Source of the DNA: Bacteroidales bacterium
GTDB lineage: Bacteria; Bacteroidota; Bacteroidia; Bacteroidales; CAIWKO01
Length of the DNA stretch: 64,000 nucleotides
Assembly (NCBI GenBank): GCA_023228145.1
Contig: JALOBU010000010.1
Span: forward strand, 54,021 to 118,020
Direction of reading: 5' to 3'
The position numbers and the translations under genes were made by a program. Below the pieces are notes generated by a model. The model worked only from the letters and a program-made list of their open reading frames with translations. It had not been told where the DNA came from and did not search any database. The first letter of the stretch is position 1. Each line of letters opens with the position of its first letter. Shown here piece after piece: positions 35,834 to 45,240 of this stretch.

Positions 35834-36667
35834 ATGTCGAAATACAAAGTTTTGTTTGTTGCCCAAGAAATTGTTCCATACATGAACGACAGTCATATGG
35901 GCCAAATATGCCGTTCTTTGCCCCAGGGAATTCAGGAAAAATGTTGTGAAATCCGCACTTTCATGCCCCGTTATGGTTCTATCAATGAAAGGCGTAATCA
36001 ACTCCATGAAGTAATACGTCTTTCGGGTATGAATCTTATTATTGACGATACAGATCATCCCCTAATTATTAAGGTTGCTTCAATTCAATCCGCCCGGCTT
36101 CAGATTTATTTCATTGACAATGAAGATTATTTTAAGCGGAAATCTGTTTTTACCGACAAAAATGGTGTGTTTTTTCAGGACAACGATGAGAGAGCCATTT
36201 TTTATGCACGCGGCGTCATAGAAACTATTAAAAAACTCGGTTGGGCCCCGAATATTATTCATGTTCACGGCTGGTTTTCAAGTCTGATTCCTTTTTTTAT
36301 AAAAACAACCTATAAAAACAATCCATTATTCAGCGATACAAAAATTGTATGTTCAATTTACGATGATGATTTTAAACAGCTTTTTGATAAAAATTTTATT
36401 AAAAAACTCAAACACGAAAATGTTACTGAAAAAGAGTTAAAGCATTATAAAACTTGTAATTATGTTGGATTAATGAAAGGGGCAATTGATTTTAGCGATG
36501 CTATAGTTATCGGCTCAGAGAAGATTAATCCCGAATTAATGACTTTTGCAAAAAAAACCCGTAAACCCTTCCTGGGTTATCAACCCAAAGATAAATTTAT
36601 TGACGCTTACAGCGACTTATATGATGAGCTTGTTGATGAATTAATAAATGAGGATGCTGTCAAATAA
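35834..36667 (+). CDS. Glycogen/starch synthase N-terminal-domain protein (GT5 half)
   Basis: A 277-residue protein that matches only the N-terminal (acceptor-side) Rossmann domain of GT5 starch/glycogen synthases: K-V-L-F-V-A-Q-E-I-V-P-Y-M at the start, L-P-Q-G-I, an E-R-A-I-F-Y-A-R-G segment, P-N-I-I-H-V-H-G-W-F-S-S-L and the final G-Y-Q-P. The C-terminal ADP-glucose-binding half, about 200 residues in full enzymes, is absent and the gene ends cleanly. I recall such half proteins next to DUF4270 and glmS in other Bacteroidetes, so it is probably a conserved short form and not a broken gene. Catalysis by it alone is doubtful. Confidence 0.8.
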   Translation: MSKYKVLFVAQEIVPYMNDSHMGQICRSLPQGIQEKCCEIRTFMPRYGSINERRNQLHEVIRLSGMNLIIDDTDHPLIIKVASIQSARLQIYFIDNEDYFKRKSVFTDKNGVFFQDNDERAIFYARGVIETIKKLGWAPNIIHVHGWFSSLIPFFIKTTYKNNPLFSDTKIVCSIYDDDFKQLFDKNFIKKLKHENVTEKELKHYKTCNYVGLMKGAIDFSDAIVIGSEKINPELMTFAKKTRKPFLGYQPKDKFIDAYSDLYDELVDELINEDAVK

Positions 36668-36685
36668 TTTTAAACCATTAAGTCG

Positions 36686-37996
36686 TTGAAAAAATTCATT
36701 TTATATTCTTTTTTATCTTTTTCGGTAATTTCATTATGTATTGGTATTTTCACTTCCTGTAATAAAAATGAGGAAATAGGCATCAATGTTCAACCCGAAG
36801 GAGATATTCTTGGCGTTTCTTTTATAAGTAGTATTCCTATATTAGCACATACGGTTTTAGAAGATTCTGTTCGTAGCGATGAAACTGTTTACAACCTTGT
36901 TGGAAGTTATATGGACCCTGTTTTTGGACTTACAACTGCAGGGTGTTATACTCAATTCAGGCTGACAACCTCTAATGTTGACTTTGGCCTAAATCCGGTA
37001 TGTGATTCCATTGTTTTATCGCTCTTGTATAAAAGTTATTATGGAGACACTTCTTCCTATTTGACTTTAAATGTTTATGAAATAGCCGATGATTTTTACC
37101 TTGACAACACTTATTATTCAAACCAAAAACTTGGCGTATTCAAAAACAATCTGGCAAATATTACTTTTAAACCCAACTTTGTTGACAGTGTAACTGTTGA
37201 TTCTGCTTCATACGCCCCTCATCTTCGAATTAAACTTAAAAAAACACTGGGAGATAAAATTATTGCAGCTTCCAGCTCATCAGATTTAGCAGACAACAGC
37301 AGTTTCCTAAAATTCTTTAAAGGCCTTTATATAAGCACAAATTCTGTCTCATCCAGTGGCGCCATCATTTATTTCAATTTGCTCTCATCACTTTCAAAAA
37401 TCACACTTTATTACCACAGCGATAACGGTTTGTTCAATTACAGTATGGTTATTGATGACTATTGTGCACGTTATAATTATTTTGACCATTATTATTCTTC
37501 TGCAGATGTTTTATTTAAAAACCAGATAAACGGAGATACTACCCTTGGAAATGACTTTCTTTATCTTCAGGCCATGGCAGGAACTAAGATAAAGTTTAAG
37601 TTCCCAGATATTACAAGTTTAAATAGTTTGGGCAGGATTGCTGTCAACAAAGCAGAGCTTGTAATGAAAGTCGATGAAACAAATATAGACACATATCCGC
37701 CGCCTGCAAACCTTACTCTGGTACTTATTAATACCGATGGTTCTCTGAGTTTTTTGCCCGATTATAACTACGGTTCTGCATATTTTGGAGGCATATATAA
37801 CAGCACAAACAAGGAATATCGTTTTAATATTGGGAAATATATACAAGATGTTTTACAAAGAGGATATATAAACGATAACGGCTTGTTTCTGGTTGTTTCA
37901 GGAGCATCAATATATGCCAACAGGGCTGTAATTTTGGGAAACAACAGTGCTGAAAATAATTTTCGTTTGGAAATAACGTATACAAAAATTGATTAA
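36686..37996 (+). CDS. DUF4270 family lipoprotein
   Basis: A 436-residue lipoprotein with lipobox F-T-S-C-N near residue 25. The conserved N-terminal D-E-T-V-Y-N-L-V-G-S-Y-M-D-P-V-F-G and later strand-rich repeats fit DUF4270, a Bacteroidetes-only family. The start codon is TTG at 36686: it gives a proper signal peptide (K-K-F-I-L-Y-S-F-L), and no in-frame ATG would do so. It lies 18 bases after the GT5-like gene and two bases before glmS. Its function is unknown; the conserved position suggests an envelope role linked to amino-sugar supply. Confidence 0.85.
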   Translation: MKKFILYSFLSFSVISLCIGIFTSCNKNEEIGINVQPEGDILGVSFISSIPILAHTVLEDSVRSDETVYNLVGSYMDPVFGLTTAGCYTQFRLTTSNVDFGLNPVCDSIVLSLLYKSYYGDTSSYLTLNVYEIADDFYLDNTYYSNQKLGVFKNNLANITFKPNFVDSVTVDSASYAPHLRIKLKKTLGDKIIAASSSSDLADNSSFLKFFKGLYISTNSVSSSGAIIYFNLLSSLSKITLYYHSDNGLFNYSMVIDDYCARYNYFDHYYSSADVLFKNQINGDTTLGNDFLYLQAMAGTKIKFKFPDITSLNSLGRIAVNKAELVMKVDETNIDTYPPPANLTLVLINTDGSLSFLPDYNYGSAYFGGIYNSTNKEYRFNIGKYIQDVLQRGYINDNGLFLVVSGASIYANRAVILGNNSAENNFRLEITYTKID

Positions 37997-37998
37997 AC

Positions 37999-39837
37999 AT
38001 GTGCGGAATTGTCGCCTATGTTGGTCCACGGCAAGCATATCCAATATTAATAAAGGGATTGTTCCGGCTTGAATACAGAGGATATGACAGCGCCGGTATT
38101 GCCATACTGAATAAAGAAATTCAGCTTTATAAAAACAAAGGTAAGGTTTCTGACCTTGAAACTATTGTAAAAGAAAAAAACCTGGAAGGAACTATCGGAA
38201 TAGCACATACTCGCTGGGCTACTCATGGTGAGCCCAATAATGTTAATGCTCATCCTCATTTTTCTAACTCCGGCAAAATAGCAATCATTCACAATGGTAT
38301 TATAGAAAATTATGCTTCATTACGTGAAGAATTATTAAGCCGTGGTTACATTTTCCACAGCAATACCGACACGGAAGTTCTGGTTCATTTAATTGATGAT
38401 ATTCGTACCAATGAAAAAGCCACTCTGGTTGAAGCAGTTCAAATGGCATTAAATCAGGTAATAGGAGCTTATGCTCTGGTTATAATATCTCAGGAAGAAC
38501 CCGACATGCTTATTGCAGCAAAAAAAGGAAGTCCGCTGGTAATCGGAATAGGAAAAGATGAAACTTTTATTGCATCTGATGCAACGCCCATTGTTGAATA
38601 TACAAAAAAAGTAGTTTTTCTCAATGACGAAGAAATTGCCATCATATGTCGTAATCAGGATTTAAAAATCAAAACAATAAAAAATATTGATAAAACACCA
38701 TATATTCAACAGCTTGAGATGAACCTCAGCGCCATCGAAAAAGGAGGCTTTGAACATTTCATGCTTAAGGAAATTTACGAACAACCTCGTTCCGTAAAAG
38801 ACTGTTTCCGGGGAAGATTAAATGTAAAAAGCGGTGTGGTTTCTTTGGGAGGAATTATTGATTATATTGAAAAAATTACAAAAGCCAACCGGATTATTAT
38901 TGTTGCTTGTGGAACTTCATGGCATGCAGGGCTTGTTGGCGAGTATCTTTTTGAAGATTTAGCACGAGTACCCGTTGAGGTTGAATACGCATCAGAATTT
39001 AGATACAGAAACCCTGTTATCTATGAAAATGACGTAGTTATTGCTATTTCACAATCAGGCGAAACTGCAGACACCCTTGCTGCAATTGAACTTGCAAAAT
39101 CCAAAGGAGCAACTATTATTGGCATTTGCAATGTCGTTGGTTCTTCCATCCCGAGGGCTACTCATGCAGGCTCTTATACACATGCCGGGCCGGAAATTGG
39201 TGTCGCCTCTACAAAAGCATTTACTGCACAAGTAACTATACTCACATTAATGGCGCTAATGATAGCTGACAGAAAGGGGAGTATCTCAAAATCGCGTTTT
39301 TATCAGATTATTAACCAACTGGAACAGATACCTGAAAAAATTGAAAAAACACTAAAAGTTAATGAGGATATCGTCAGCTTGTCTAAAATATTTAAAGATG
39401 CCAGAAATTTTCTTTATTTGGGCAGAGGGTATAATTTCCCAGTTGCCTTGGAAGGGGCATTAAAACTTAAAGAAATATCCTATATTCATGCTGAAGGATA
39501 CCCTGCCGCCGAAATGAAACATGGCCCTATCGCTTTAATTGATGAAAAAATGCCTGTTGTTGTAATTGCAACACAACAGAGTGTTTATGAAAAAATAATC
39601 TCTAATATTGAAGAAGTCAAGGCCAGAAAAGGAATAATTATTGCAATTGTTACCGAAGGCGACAAAACGGTTCAAAAAATAGCTGACTATATTATTGAAG
39701 TCCCGGAAACTGATGAAATTTTAGTTCCGTTACTGGCTACTATACCCTTACAGTTACTTTCATACCACATTGCCGTGATGCGTGGATGTAATATTGACCA
39801 GCCCAGAAACCTTGCAAAATCTGTTACGGTAGAATAA
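37999..39837 (+). CDS. glmS: Glutamine-fructose-6-phosphate aminotransferase (isomerising)
   Basis: A 612-residue GlmS that makes glucosamine 6-phosphate from fructose 6-phosphate and glutamine, the entry to peptidoglycan and lipopolysaccharide amino sugars. The N-terminal glutaminase domain starts with the nucleophile Cys2 (M-C-G-I-V-A-Y-V-G) and has H-T-R-W-A-T-H-G. Two SIS isomerase domains follow, with C-G-T-S-W-H-A-G, S-Q-S-G-E-T-A-D-T and the C-terminal L-A-K-S-V-T-V-E. There is no sign of a glmS ribozyme in the two-base gap upstream. Confidence 0.97.
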   Translation: MCGIVAYVGPRQAYPILIKGLFRLEYRGYDSAGIAILNKEIQLYKNKGKVSDLETIVKEKNLEGTIGIAHTRWATHGEPNNVNAHPHFSNSGKIAIIHNGIIENYASLREELLSRGYIFHSNTDTEVLVHLIDDIRTNEKATLVEAVQMALNQVIGAYALVIISQEEPDMLIAAKKGSPLVIGIGKDETFIASDATPIVEYTKKVVFLNDEEIAIICRNQDLKIKTIKNIDKTPYIQQLEMNLSAIEKGGFEHFMLKEIYEQPRSVKDCFRGRLNVKSGVVSLGGIIDYIEKITKANRIIIVACGTSWHAGLVGEYLFEDLARVPVEVEYASEFRYRNPVIYENDVVIAISQSGETADTLAAIELAKSKGATIIGICNVVGSSIPRATHAGSYTHAGPEIGVASTKAFTAQVTILTLMALMIADRKGSISKSRFYQIINQLEQIPEKIEKTLKVNEDIVSLSKIFKDARNFLYLGRGYNFPVALEGALKLKEISYIHAEGYPAAEMKHGPIALIDEKMPVVVIATQQSVYEKIISNIEEVKARKGIIIAIVTEGDKTVQKIADYIIEVPETDEILVPLLATIPLQLLSYHIAVMRGCNIDQPRNLAKSVTVE

Positions 39838-39847
39838 TATTGTATTT

Positions 39848-40936
39848 ATGAAAATCAGAGAAGTTTTAGATTATTTTGAGCGGGTTATACCGCTTGAATT
39901 TCAGGAAAGTTACGATAACAGCGGCTTACAAACGGGCAATCCGGAAAAAGAACTTCGATGTGCACTTCTTACACTTGATGTTACTGAGAAAACAATTGAG
40001 GAAGCTCACAAAAAAAAATGCAACCTGATAATTTCACACCATCCATTAATTTTTCACGGGCTTAAAAAAATTTCAGGGGCTACTCCTATTGAAAGAATCA
40101 TTGAAAAAGCTATAAAATCGGACATAAGCATATATGCTGCACACACATGCCTGGATAATAATATCAATGGATTAAATTCATTTGTAGCTCAAAAAATGGG
40201 AATAAAAAACATTAAAATTCTTTCTCCTTCACAAAACACTCTGAAAAAGCTGGTTGTTTTTTGTCCCATTGATTATGCTGAAAAACTACGCAAAACTCTT
40301 TTTGAAGCCGGAGCAGGACACATTGGCAATTACGATTCATGCAGTTTTAATGTTGCCGGAACTGGGAGTTTTAGGGCTGGCGAAGGAGCAAACCCTTTTG
40401 TCGGGGAAACCAATATGCTCCACTTTGAAAACGAAATCCGCATCGAAACAATCTTTCCCGGAATTATCCAGCATCAACTTATTCAAGCTATGTTGAAAGC
40501 TCATCCCTATGAAGAAGTTGCGTATGATATTTACCCTCTTGACAATTTCTATTATTCTATTGGTTCAGGCATCATTGGAGAACTTGAAAAAGAGCACAAC
40601 ACAGAAGAATTTCTCTTATTTCTTAAAGATTTTTTTAAAACAAATTGTTTAAAACACAACAAGACGAAAATTTCAAAAATTAAAACAATTGCATTTTGCG
40701 GAGGTAGCGGAAGTTTTCTTATTAATAAAGCTATTGAACAAAAAGCAGATATTTTTATTACCGCAGACCTTAAATACCATGATTTTCAGACAGACGAAAT
40801 ACTTCTTGCAGATTCAGGGCATTATGAAACCGAAATATTTGCACTTGAATTGATTACTTCACTGATTATTAAAAAATTTCCTACTTTTGCATTTTTATTT
40901 TCAGAAAACATCTCAAATCCCGTATCTTACATTTAA
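39848..40936 (+). CDS. Nif3-like dinuclear metal-centre protein
   Basis: A 362-residue NIF3/YbgI/DUF34 protein. The metal-binding histidines are in I-I-S-H-H-P-L-I-F-H-G and the C-terminal D-S-G-H-Y-E-T-E. In between, about residues 125-235, is the extra CutA-like domain found in the longer family members (Y-A-E-K-L-R-K-T-L-F-E-A-G-A-G-H-I-G). These proteins form hexamers with two metal ions per subunit; the reaction is unsettled despite the old name GTP cyclohydrolase I type 2. It lies 10 bases after glmS and 14 bases before the zinc-ribbon gene. Confidence 0.9.
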   Translation: MKIREVLDYFERVIPLEFQESYDNSGLQTGNPEKELRCALLTLDVTEKTIEEAHKKKCNLIISHHPLIFHGLKKISGATPIERIIEKAIKSDISIYAAHTCLDNNINGLNSFVAQKMGIKNIKILSPSQNTLKKLVVFCPIDYAEKLRKTLFEAGAGHIGNYDSCSFNVAGTGSFRAGEGANPFVGETNMLHFENEIRIETIFPGIIQHQLIQAMLKAHPYEEVAYDIYPLDNFYYSIGSGIIGELEKEHNTEEFLLFLKDFFKTNCLKHNKTKISKIKTIAFCGGSGSFLINKAIEQKADIFITADLKYHDFQTDEILLADSGHYETEIFALELITSLIIKKFPTFAFLFSENISNPVSYI

Positions 40937-40950
40937 TAATATAAAACAGT

Positions 40951-42219
40951 ATGGCAAAAACAATATCAAAATCAAAGCAGGTTCAGCCAAAAACAAAAAA
41001 AACAGTTTTGAGGACTGTAATAAAAAAGAGTCCTGCAAAGCCATCTCAAAAAACAAACAAACCCAAAACTGCTCAGCCCCTTAAAACAAAACAAGTTAAA
41101 ACAGTAAAATCAAAAACTTTGACCGCAAAAAAAGAAAATAAAAAAGTTGTTAATCCTCCGAAATCAAAAAACCTTGTCAAGAAACCATTAAAAGCTAATA
41201 AAGAAAAAAACTTTGTAAAAAAAACAATTATGTCCGCCAAGAAAGAAATAAAAAAAATCACTGCACAAAACTTTAAAAACATTGAAAAAACAAAAACTGT
41301 TTCAAAAAAAGAAATAAAAACTCCAGATAAACTCAAACAAAAAAAAGATATTGATATTAAAAAATCAATTAAACCTAACAAGGAAATACCAAAGGTAAAA
41401 ACAAAAGCTGATGCTATCATTGAAACACCACCTGCAGTTCAGAAAGTTGCAAAAAAGGCTTTTTTGATGGACAAAGACGACCAGTCGATTGAGAAAAAAT
41501 TGTACACTTTATATAGTCTGCAGGTTGTTGATACAGAGATAAACAAAATCAGAAGTGTCAGGGGGGAATTGCCCCTGGAAGTTCAAGACCTTGAAGACGA
41601 AATTGCAGGCTTAGAGACCCGTCTGGAAAATTTAAACACAGAACTTAAGGAGATTGACTCCGAAATAAAAGAAAAAAAGCTTGCGATTAAGCAACATTTA
41701 GAACAAATTAAAAAATACGAGTCGCAACATATGAATGTTCGCAATAACAGGGAATATGATTCTATTACTAAAGAAATTGAATTCCAGTCTCTTGAAATAC
41801 AACTTTGCGAAAAAAGAATTAAGGAATATAACATTGCCCTTGACCTCAAAAAAGATGTAATTGAAAAAACCAAACAAACACTTAAGGAACGCAAGGAAGA
41901 CCTTAAACAGAAAAAAATAGAATTGGAAGAAATTGTTTCAGAAACGGAAAAAGAGGAAAAAAAATTACTTACAAAACTTGAGCAGTGTCAAAAACTAATA
42001 GACGAACGTTTATTTACAGCCTACCAGCGCATCAAAAAAAATGCCCGAAACGGATTGGCTGTTGTTGTGGTTGAACGTGATGCCTGCGGTGGTTGCTTTA
42101 ATAAAATTCCCCCTCAGCGGCAGCTTGACATCAAAATTTTAAAAAAAATTATTGTTTGCGAATATTGTGGCCGTATATTGATAGATAAACATATCGAAGA
42201 GTTAGTCAAATCTGATTAA
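40951..42219 (+). CDS. C4 zinc-ribbon coiled-coil protein with lysine-rich N-terminal tail
   Basis: A 422-residue protein in three parts. Residues 1 to about 170 are a low-complexity tail of Lys, Thr, Pro, Ala and Ser with K-K-E-I-K-K-type repeats. Residues about 175-360 are a long coiled coil starting E-K-K-L-Y-T-L-Y-S-L-Q-V-V-D and including E-V-Q-D-L-E-D-E-I-A-G-L-E. The C-terminus is a zinc ribbon, C-G-G-C-F-N-K-I-P-P and C-E-Y-C-G-R. The last two parts form a well-known family whose bacterial members have about 240-250 residues. The tail resembles histone H1-like nucleic-acid-binding tails. An internal ATG at 41467 (M-D-K-D-D-Q-S) is an alternative start that would give the normal length. 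Confidence 0.85.
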   Translation: MAKTISKSKQVQPKTKKTVLRTVIKKSPAKPSQKTNKPKTAQPLKTKQVKTVKSKTLTAKKENKKVVNPPKSKNLVKKPLKANKEKNFVKKTIMSAKKEIKKITAQNFKNIEKTKTVSKKEIKTPDKLKQKKDIDIKKSIKPNKEIPKVKTKADAIIETPPAVQKVAKKAFLMDKDDQSIEKKLYTLYSLQVVDTEINKIRSVRGELPLEVQDLEDEIAGLETRLENLNTELKEIDSEIKEKKLAIKQHLEQIKKYESQHMNVRNNREYDSITKEIEFQSLEIQLCEKRIKEYNIALDLKKDVIEKTKQTLKERKEDLKQKKIELEEIVSETEKEEKKLLTKLEQCQKLIDERLFTAYQRIKKNARNGLAVVVVERDACGGCFNKIPPQRQLDIKILKKIIVCEYCGRILIDKHIEELVKSD

Positions 42220-42337
42220 ATTTTTGGAACATTGCAATACAGGTAACAATAAAACATATCCATAATACTCCACACCAATCCTCTTGAATTTCTAACTTTC
42301 TTATCGGGAAGAGGAAAACGGGTTATTAATAATATTT

Positions 42338-43417
42338 TCAGTTTACCAGTTCTTCAAAATAACTGATGTATTTTTCTTTCCATGCATTAAACGAATACTT
42401 TTCTACTATTGTTTTTCGGCCGTTAAGTCCGATTTTTTTTCTCAAATCGGGAGATTCTATCAGTAGGGATAATTTTTCAATCCATTCCTCATCATTTGCC
42501 GCAAGAAATCCATTTACCCCGTCCTGAACAATTTCGGTATTAACACCTACTGGCGACAGGACCGCCGGAATACCCAACGCCATATACTGAAGGCCTTTAA
42601 ATCCACATTTTCCACGCGACCATTCGTCATCAGGCAAGGGCATTATGCCAATATCAAATTCTTGTAAATCTCCGATTTCAGTGTCTTTATTCCATTTGCA
42701 AAATTCTAAAAGCAAGTTGTCAATATTTCCGGGGGCATCGGATATGAGTTTGAACTTAATTTTGTTATTGTATTTTTCTTTTATTTTTTTCAGTATGGGA
42801 ACAGCCAGCTCAAAATGTTTTATAGTAGTTCTGGAACCTGTCCAGCCTATACATATTTTTTCTGATGGTATATATTCCTTCAGCGGAATGTTGTTCGTAT
42901 CTAATGTGGTTGGTATAATCCGCACATTATGATTAAATTGCCGGGTATAATCTGCAAGGTAATTATTCCCAACAAACACCATGTTGGATATTTGAATTAA
43001 CTCAGATGTTTTAGAAGGCCTTTTTAGCCATTTCAGGTCTTTATTTGCTTCCGAAACATCCATCAGCCAAATGGAATCGTCAAAGTCAAGTATTATTTGG
43101 GCACCCTTCCTTTTAAATTGCCTTTCAAAAAAAGTGCTGCCATACATAACCGCCTCGCGATAAATAAAAACGATATCAAAATCTTTAATACGCCTCAGGT
43201 CTTTAAATCGTATCAGAATGCTTTTTATAAGAATGAAAAATTTTCTAAGATAATTTCCATTACGATAAAAAAATTTATCGTCTTTTTCACTGAGTAAAAA
43301 AGAGATTTCGCAGGTAAAGCCTTTTTGAGACAAGTATCCGAGATATTGTTCAAAGCGAAAACGTTGTCCCGGTGAACGGTTTGGCCGATGTGCAACAATG
43401 AACAATACGCGTTTCAA
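42338..43417 (-). CDS. Glycosyltransferase, GT-B fold, family 4-like
   Basis: A 359-residue glycosyltransferase. The N-terminal domain has H-R-P-N-R-S-P-G-Q-R-F-R-F-E-Q-Y-L and D-F-D-D-S-I-W. The C-terminal domain has I-G-W-T-G-S-R-T-T, then a conserved G-I-M-P-L-P-D-D-E-W-S-R-G-K-C-G-F-K and G-V-N-G-F-L-A. These fit GT4-type enzymes that add sugars to cell-surface glycans. It is encoded six bases after purQ on the same strand, a pairing that seems accidental. The donor and acceptor sugars are unknown. Confidence 0.85.
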   Translation of the reverse strand: MKRVLFIVAHRPNRSPGQRFRFEQYLGYLSQKGFTCEISFLLSEKDDKFFYRNGNYLRKFFILIKSILIRFKDLRRIKDFDIVFIYREAVMYGSTFFERQFKRKGAQIILDFDDSIWLMDVSEANKDLKWLKRPSKTSELIQISNMVFVGNNYLADYTRQFNHNVRIIPTTLDTNNIPLKEYIPSEKICIGWTGSRTTIKHFELAVPILKKIKEKYNNKIKFKLISDAPGNIDNLLLEFCKWNKDTEIGDLQEFDIGIMPLPDDEWSRGKCGFKGLQYMALGIPAVLSPVGVNTEIVQDGVNGFLAANDEEWIEKLSLLIESPDLRKKIGLNGRKTIVEKYSFNAWKEKYISYFEELVN

Positions 43418-43423
43418 AACAGA

Positions 43424-44119
43424 TTATCTTTTTGACAAAGTTTTAAGGATAGAATCCATTATCTTTTTTCCGTCAATATTTGAAAGTTCGGGATCGCTGG
43501 CACGTTCAGGATGTGGCATCATGCCAAATACATTCCGGCGAAGGTTACAAATGCCTGCAATACTATCAACCGCTCCGTTAGGGTTTGATTCTTCTCCGAT
43601 AATACCAGTTTCATTACAATATTTAAAAAGTATCTGGTCGTTATCGTAAAGTTCTTTAATGGTGTTTTTATCTGCATAATATCGCCCTTCAGCATGCGCC
43701 ACAGGGATTTTCAGTATTTCTTTCGGGTCAAGGTGTTTCACCGGAGCGGCTTTTTTTGACATAGGTTTAATATAGACGTTCTTACAAATGAATTTCTGGT
43801 TGTCGTTATGCAGAAGAGTGCCGGGTAACAATCGTGCTTCACAGAGAATCTGAAACCCATTACAAATTCCCATCAGGTAACCACCTTTGTTGGCATATTC
43901 GATAACCTTTTCCATAATAGGTGAAAATCTCGCAATGGCTCCGGAACGAAGATAATCGCCATATGAAAAACCACCGGGAAGAAAAATGAAATCACAGTTT
44001 TGAAGGTTAGTATCTTTATGCCATAGAGCAACAACGTCCTGTTTCAATATTTTTTTCAGAACATATAGAAGGTCGTGGTCACAATTTGAACCGGGGAAAA
44101 TTACAACGCCAAATTTCAT
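43424..44119 (-). CDS. purQ: Phosphoribosylformylglycinamidine synthase, glutaminase subunit
   Basis: A 231-residue class I glutamine amidotransferase of the PurQ type. It supplies ammonia for the fourth step of purine synthesis (FGAR to FGAM). The nucleophile is Cys86 in M-G-I-C-N-G-F-Q, and the catalytic His and Glu are in M-M-P-H-P-E-R. The P-G-S-N-C-D-H-D motif near the start and L-P-G-G-F-S-Y-G-D-Y-L-R are also diagnostic. purL and purS are not in the window. It leads a two-gene unit with the downstream glycosyltransferase. Confidence 0.95.
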   Translation of the reverse strand: MKFGVVIFPGSNCDHDLLYVLKKILKQDVVALWHKDTNLQNCDFIFLPGGFSYGDYLRSGAIARFSPIMEKVIEYANKGGYLMGICNGFQILCEARLLPGTLLHNDNQKFICKNVYIKPMSKKAAPVKHLDPKEILKIPVAHAEGRYYADKNTIKELYDNDQILFKYCNETGIIGEESNPNGAVDSIAGICNLRRNVFGMMPHPERASDPELSNIDGKKIMDSILKTLSKR

Positions 44120-44138
44120 ATAAATATCTTTAAACGAA

Positions 44139-44146
44139 CAAAGATA
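44139..44146 (-). promoter_or_regulatory. -7 box for purQ
   Basis: On the minus strand this reads TATCTTTG, a perfect TAnnTTTG, 19 bases upstream of the ATG at 44119. Confidence 0.5.
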
Positions 44147-44193
44147 TATTCTTTCATTAATTGCACCAAACTTGTTGAAAAAACTCTCACATA

Positions 44194-45144
44194 TTAATCG
44201 TTAAATGCTTTAAGCCCGGTTTGCCTGATAATATCAAGTTCTCTGGCATTAAACACTTTGGCATTAAAAAGATTTAAGTATTCCTGGCTGACAGACTGAT
44301 TAAAAATCATAAGGTCGTCCGTATTTATCGTAACACGGACGCCATAATCAAAAAGCTTGCGAATGGGATGCTCTTTAATGGATTTGACTCTGCATAGCAC
44401 CACATTGCTTGTTGGGCAAACATTCAGAATTATATTATTATCGGCAAGCCATTTCATCACTTCCGGCGATGCTGCTGCGGAAATACCATGCTGAACCTGT
44501 TGTAATTCAAGCAACTCAACAGCTTTTTTAACAGAGTCGGCTGTTCCATATTCTCCGGCATGAGCAGTTAATTTTAATCCCATTTTTTTTGCTTTGCGGT
44601 ATAACGGAATAAAATCTTTAATATCACCATAAGTTTCGTCACCATAAAGGTCTATGGATTTAAAATACCCTGTATTAAGCAGTATTTCTGCTTCATATAA
44701 TAATAATTTCTTATGATGCCTGCGGTCCAGACCAAGCTGTGGAATGAAACATATCTCGGGGGCAATTTGCTGATGGTTTCTTTTAGTAATTTCTGTAATT
44801 TTTTTCCCCGAAAATCCATAAATTAATACGGCTCTTGAATCTATGCTCATTTGTAGAACGCAGATTCCATCGTTAACGGCCTGTGTAAATGAAGCTTTTT
44901 TTGTGTATCTAAAAAATTTTCTTCTGCTCAAAAACTTATTAAATGTTTCAGAAAGATATTTTTCAAAGTCAGAAAAACAAGGCATCTTTTCGGGAGGGGT
45001 AGAAATTTTTTTTCCGCACCATTCTTCAAATAATTCTAAACGGCTTCCCAATTCGGCATGGTTATGTAAATCACTTTTTGGGATTTTTGCCAATAAAGCA
45101 ATATCTGCCTTTTCCAGTGCCGTTTCAAATTCTTTAATAAACAT
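44194..45144 (-). CDS. Adenosine deaminase-family protein
   Basis: A 316-residue metal-dependent deaminase of the ADA superfamily. The zinc and catalytic motifs are present: K-S-D-L-H-N-H-A-E-L-G, T-A-H-A-G-E-Y-G, V-Q-H-G-I, V-C-P-T-S-N and T-I-N-T-D-D. The His-x-His, His, Glu, His and Asp positions needed for adenosine-type deamination are therefore all kept. The region between about residues 55 and 110 differs from classical adenosine deaminases, so the substrate could be adenosine, N6-methyl-AMP or another purine. The gene stands alone. Confidence 0.85.
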   Translation of the reverse strand: MFIKEFETALEKADIALLAKIPKSDLHNHAELGSRLELFEEWCGKKISTPPEKMPCFSDFEKYLSETFNKFLSRRKFFRYTKKASFTQAVNDGICVLQMSIDSRAVLIYGFSGKKITEITKRNHQQIAPEICFIPQLGLDRRHHKKLLLYEAEILLNTGYFKSIDLYGDETYGDIKDFIPLYRKAKKMGLKLTAHAGEYGTADSVKKAVELLELQQVQHGISAAASPEVMKWLADNNIILNVCPTSNVVLCRVKSIKEHPIRKLFDYGVRVTINTDDLMIFNQSVSQEYLNLFNAKVFNARELDIIRQTGLKAFND

Positions 45145-45170
45145 GTTCTAACAAAAATACAATAAAAAAA

Positions 45171-45188
45171 CCACCCCCTAAGGGGTGG
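45171..45188 (-). terminator. Intrinsic terminator, leftward
   Basis: On the minus strand CCACCCC and GGGGTGG pair over seven bases around a four-base loop, followed by seven T residues (45170-45164). It lies upstream of the adenosine deaminase-like gene and downstream of the small membrane peptide at 45241-45327, so it should end the transcript of the latter. Confidence 0.7.
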
Positions 45189-45240
45189 CTACGCAGAATT
45201 AATAATATTGTTGTGTTTTTCTTTTGTATTTGGCCGGAAA

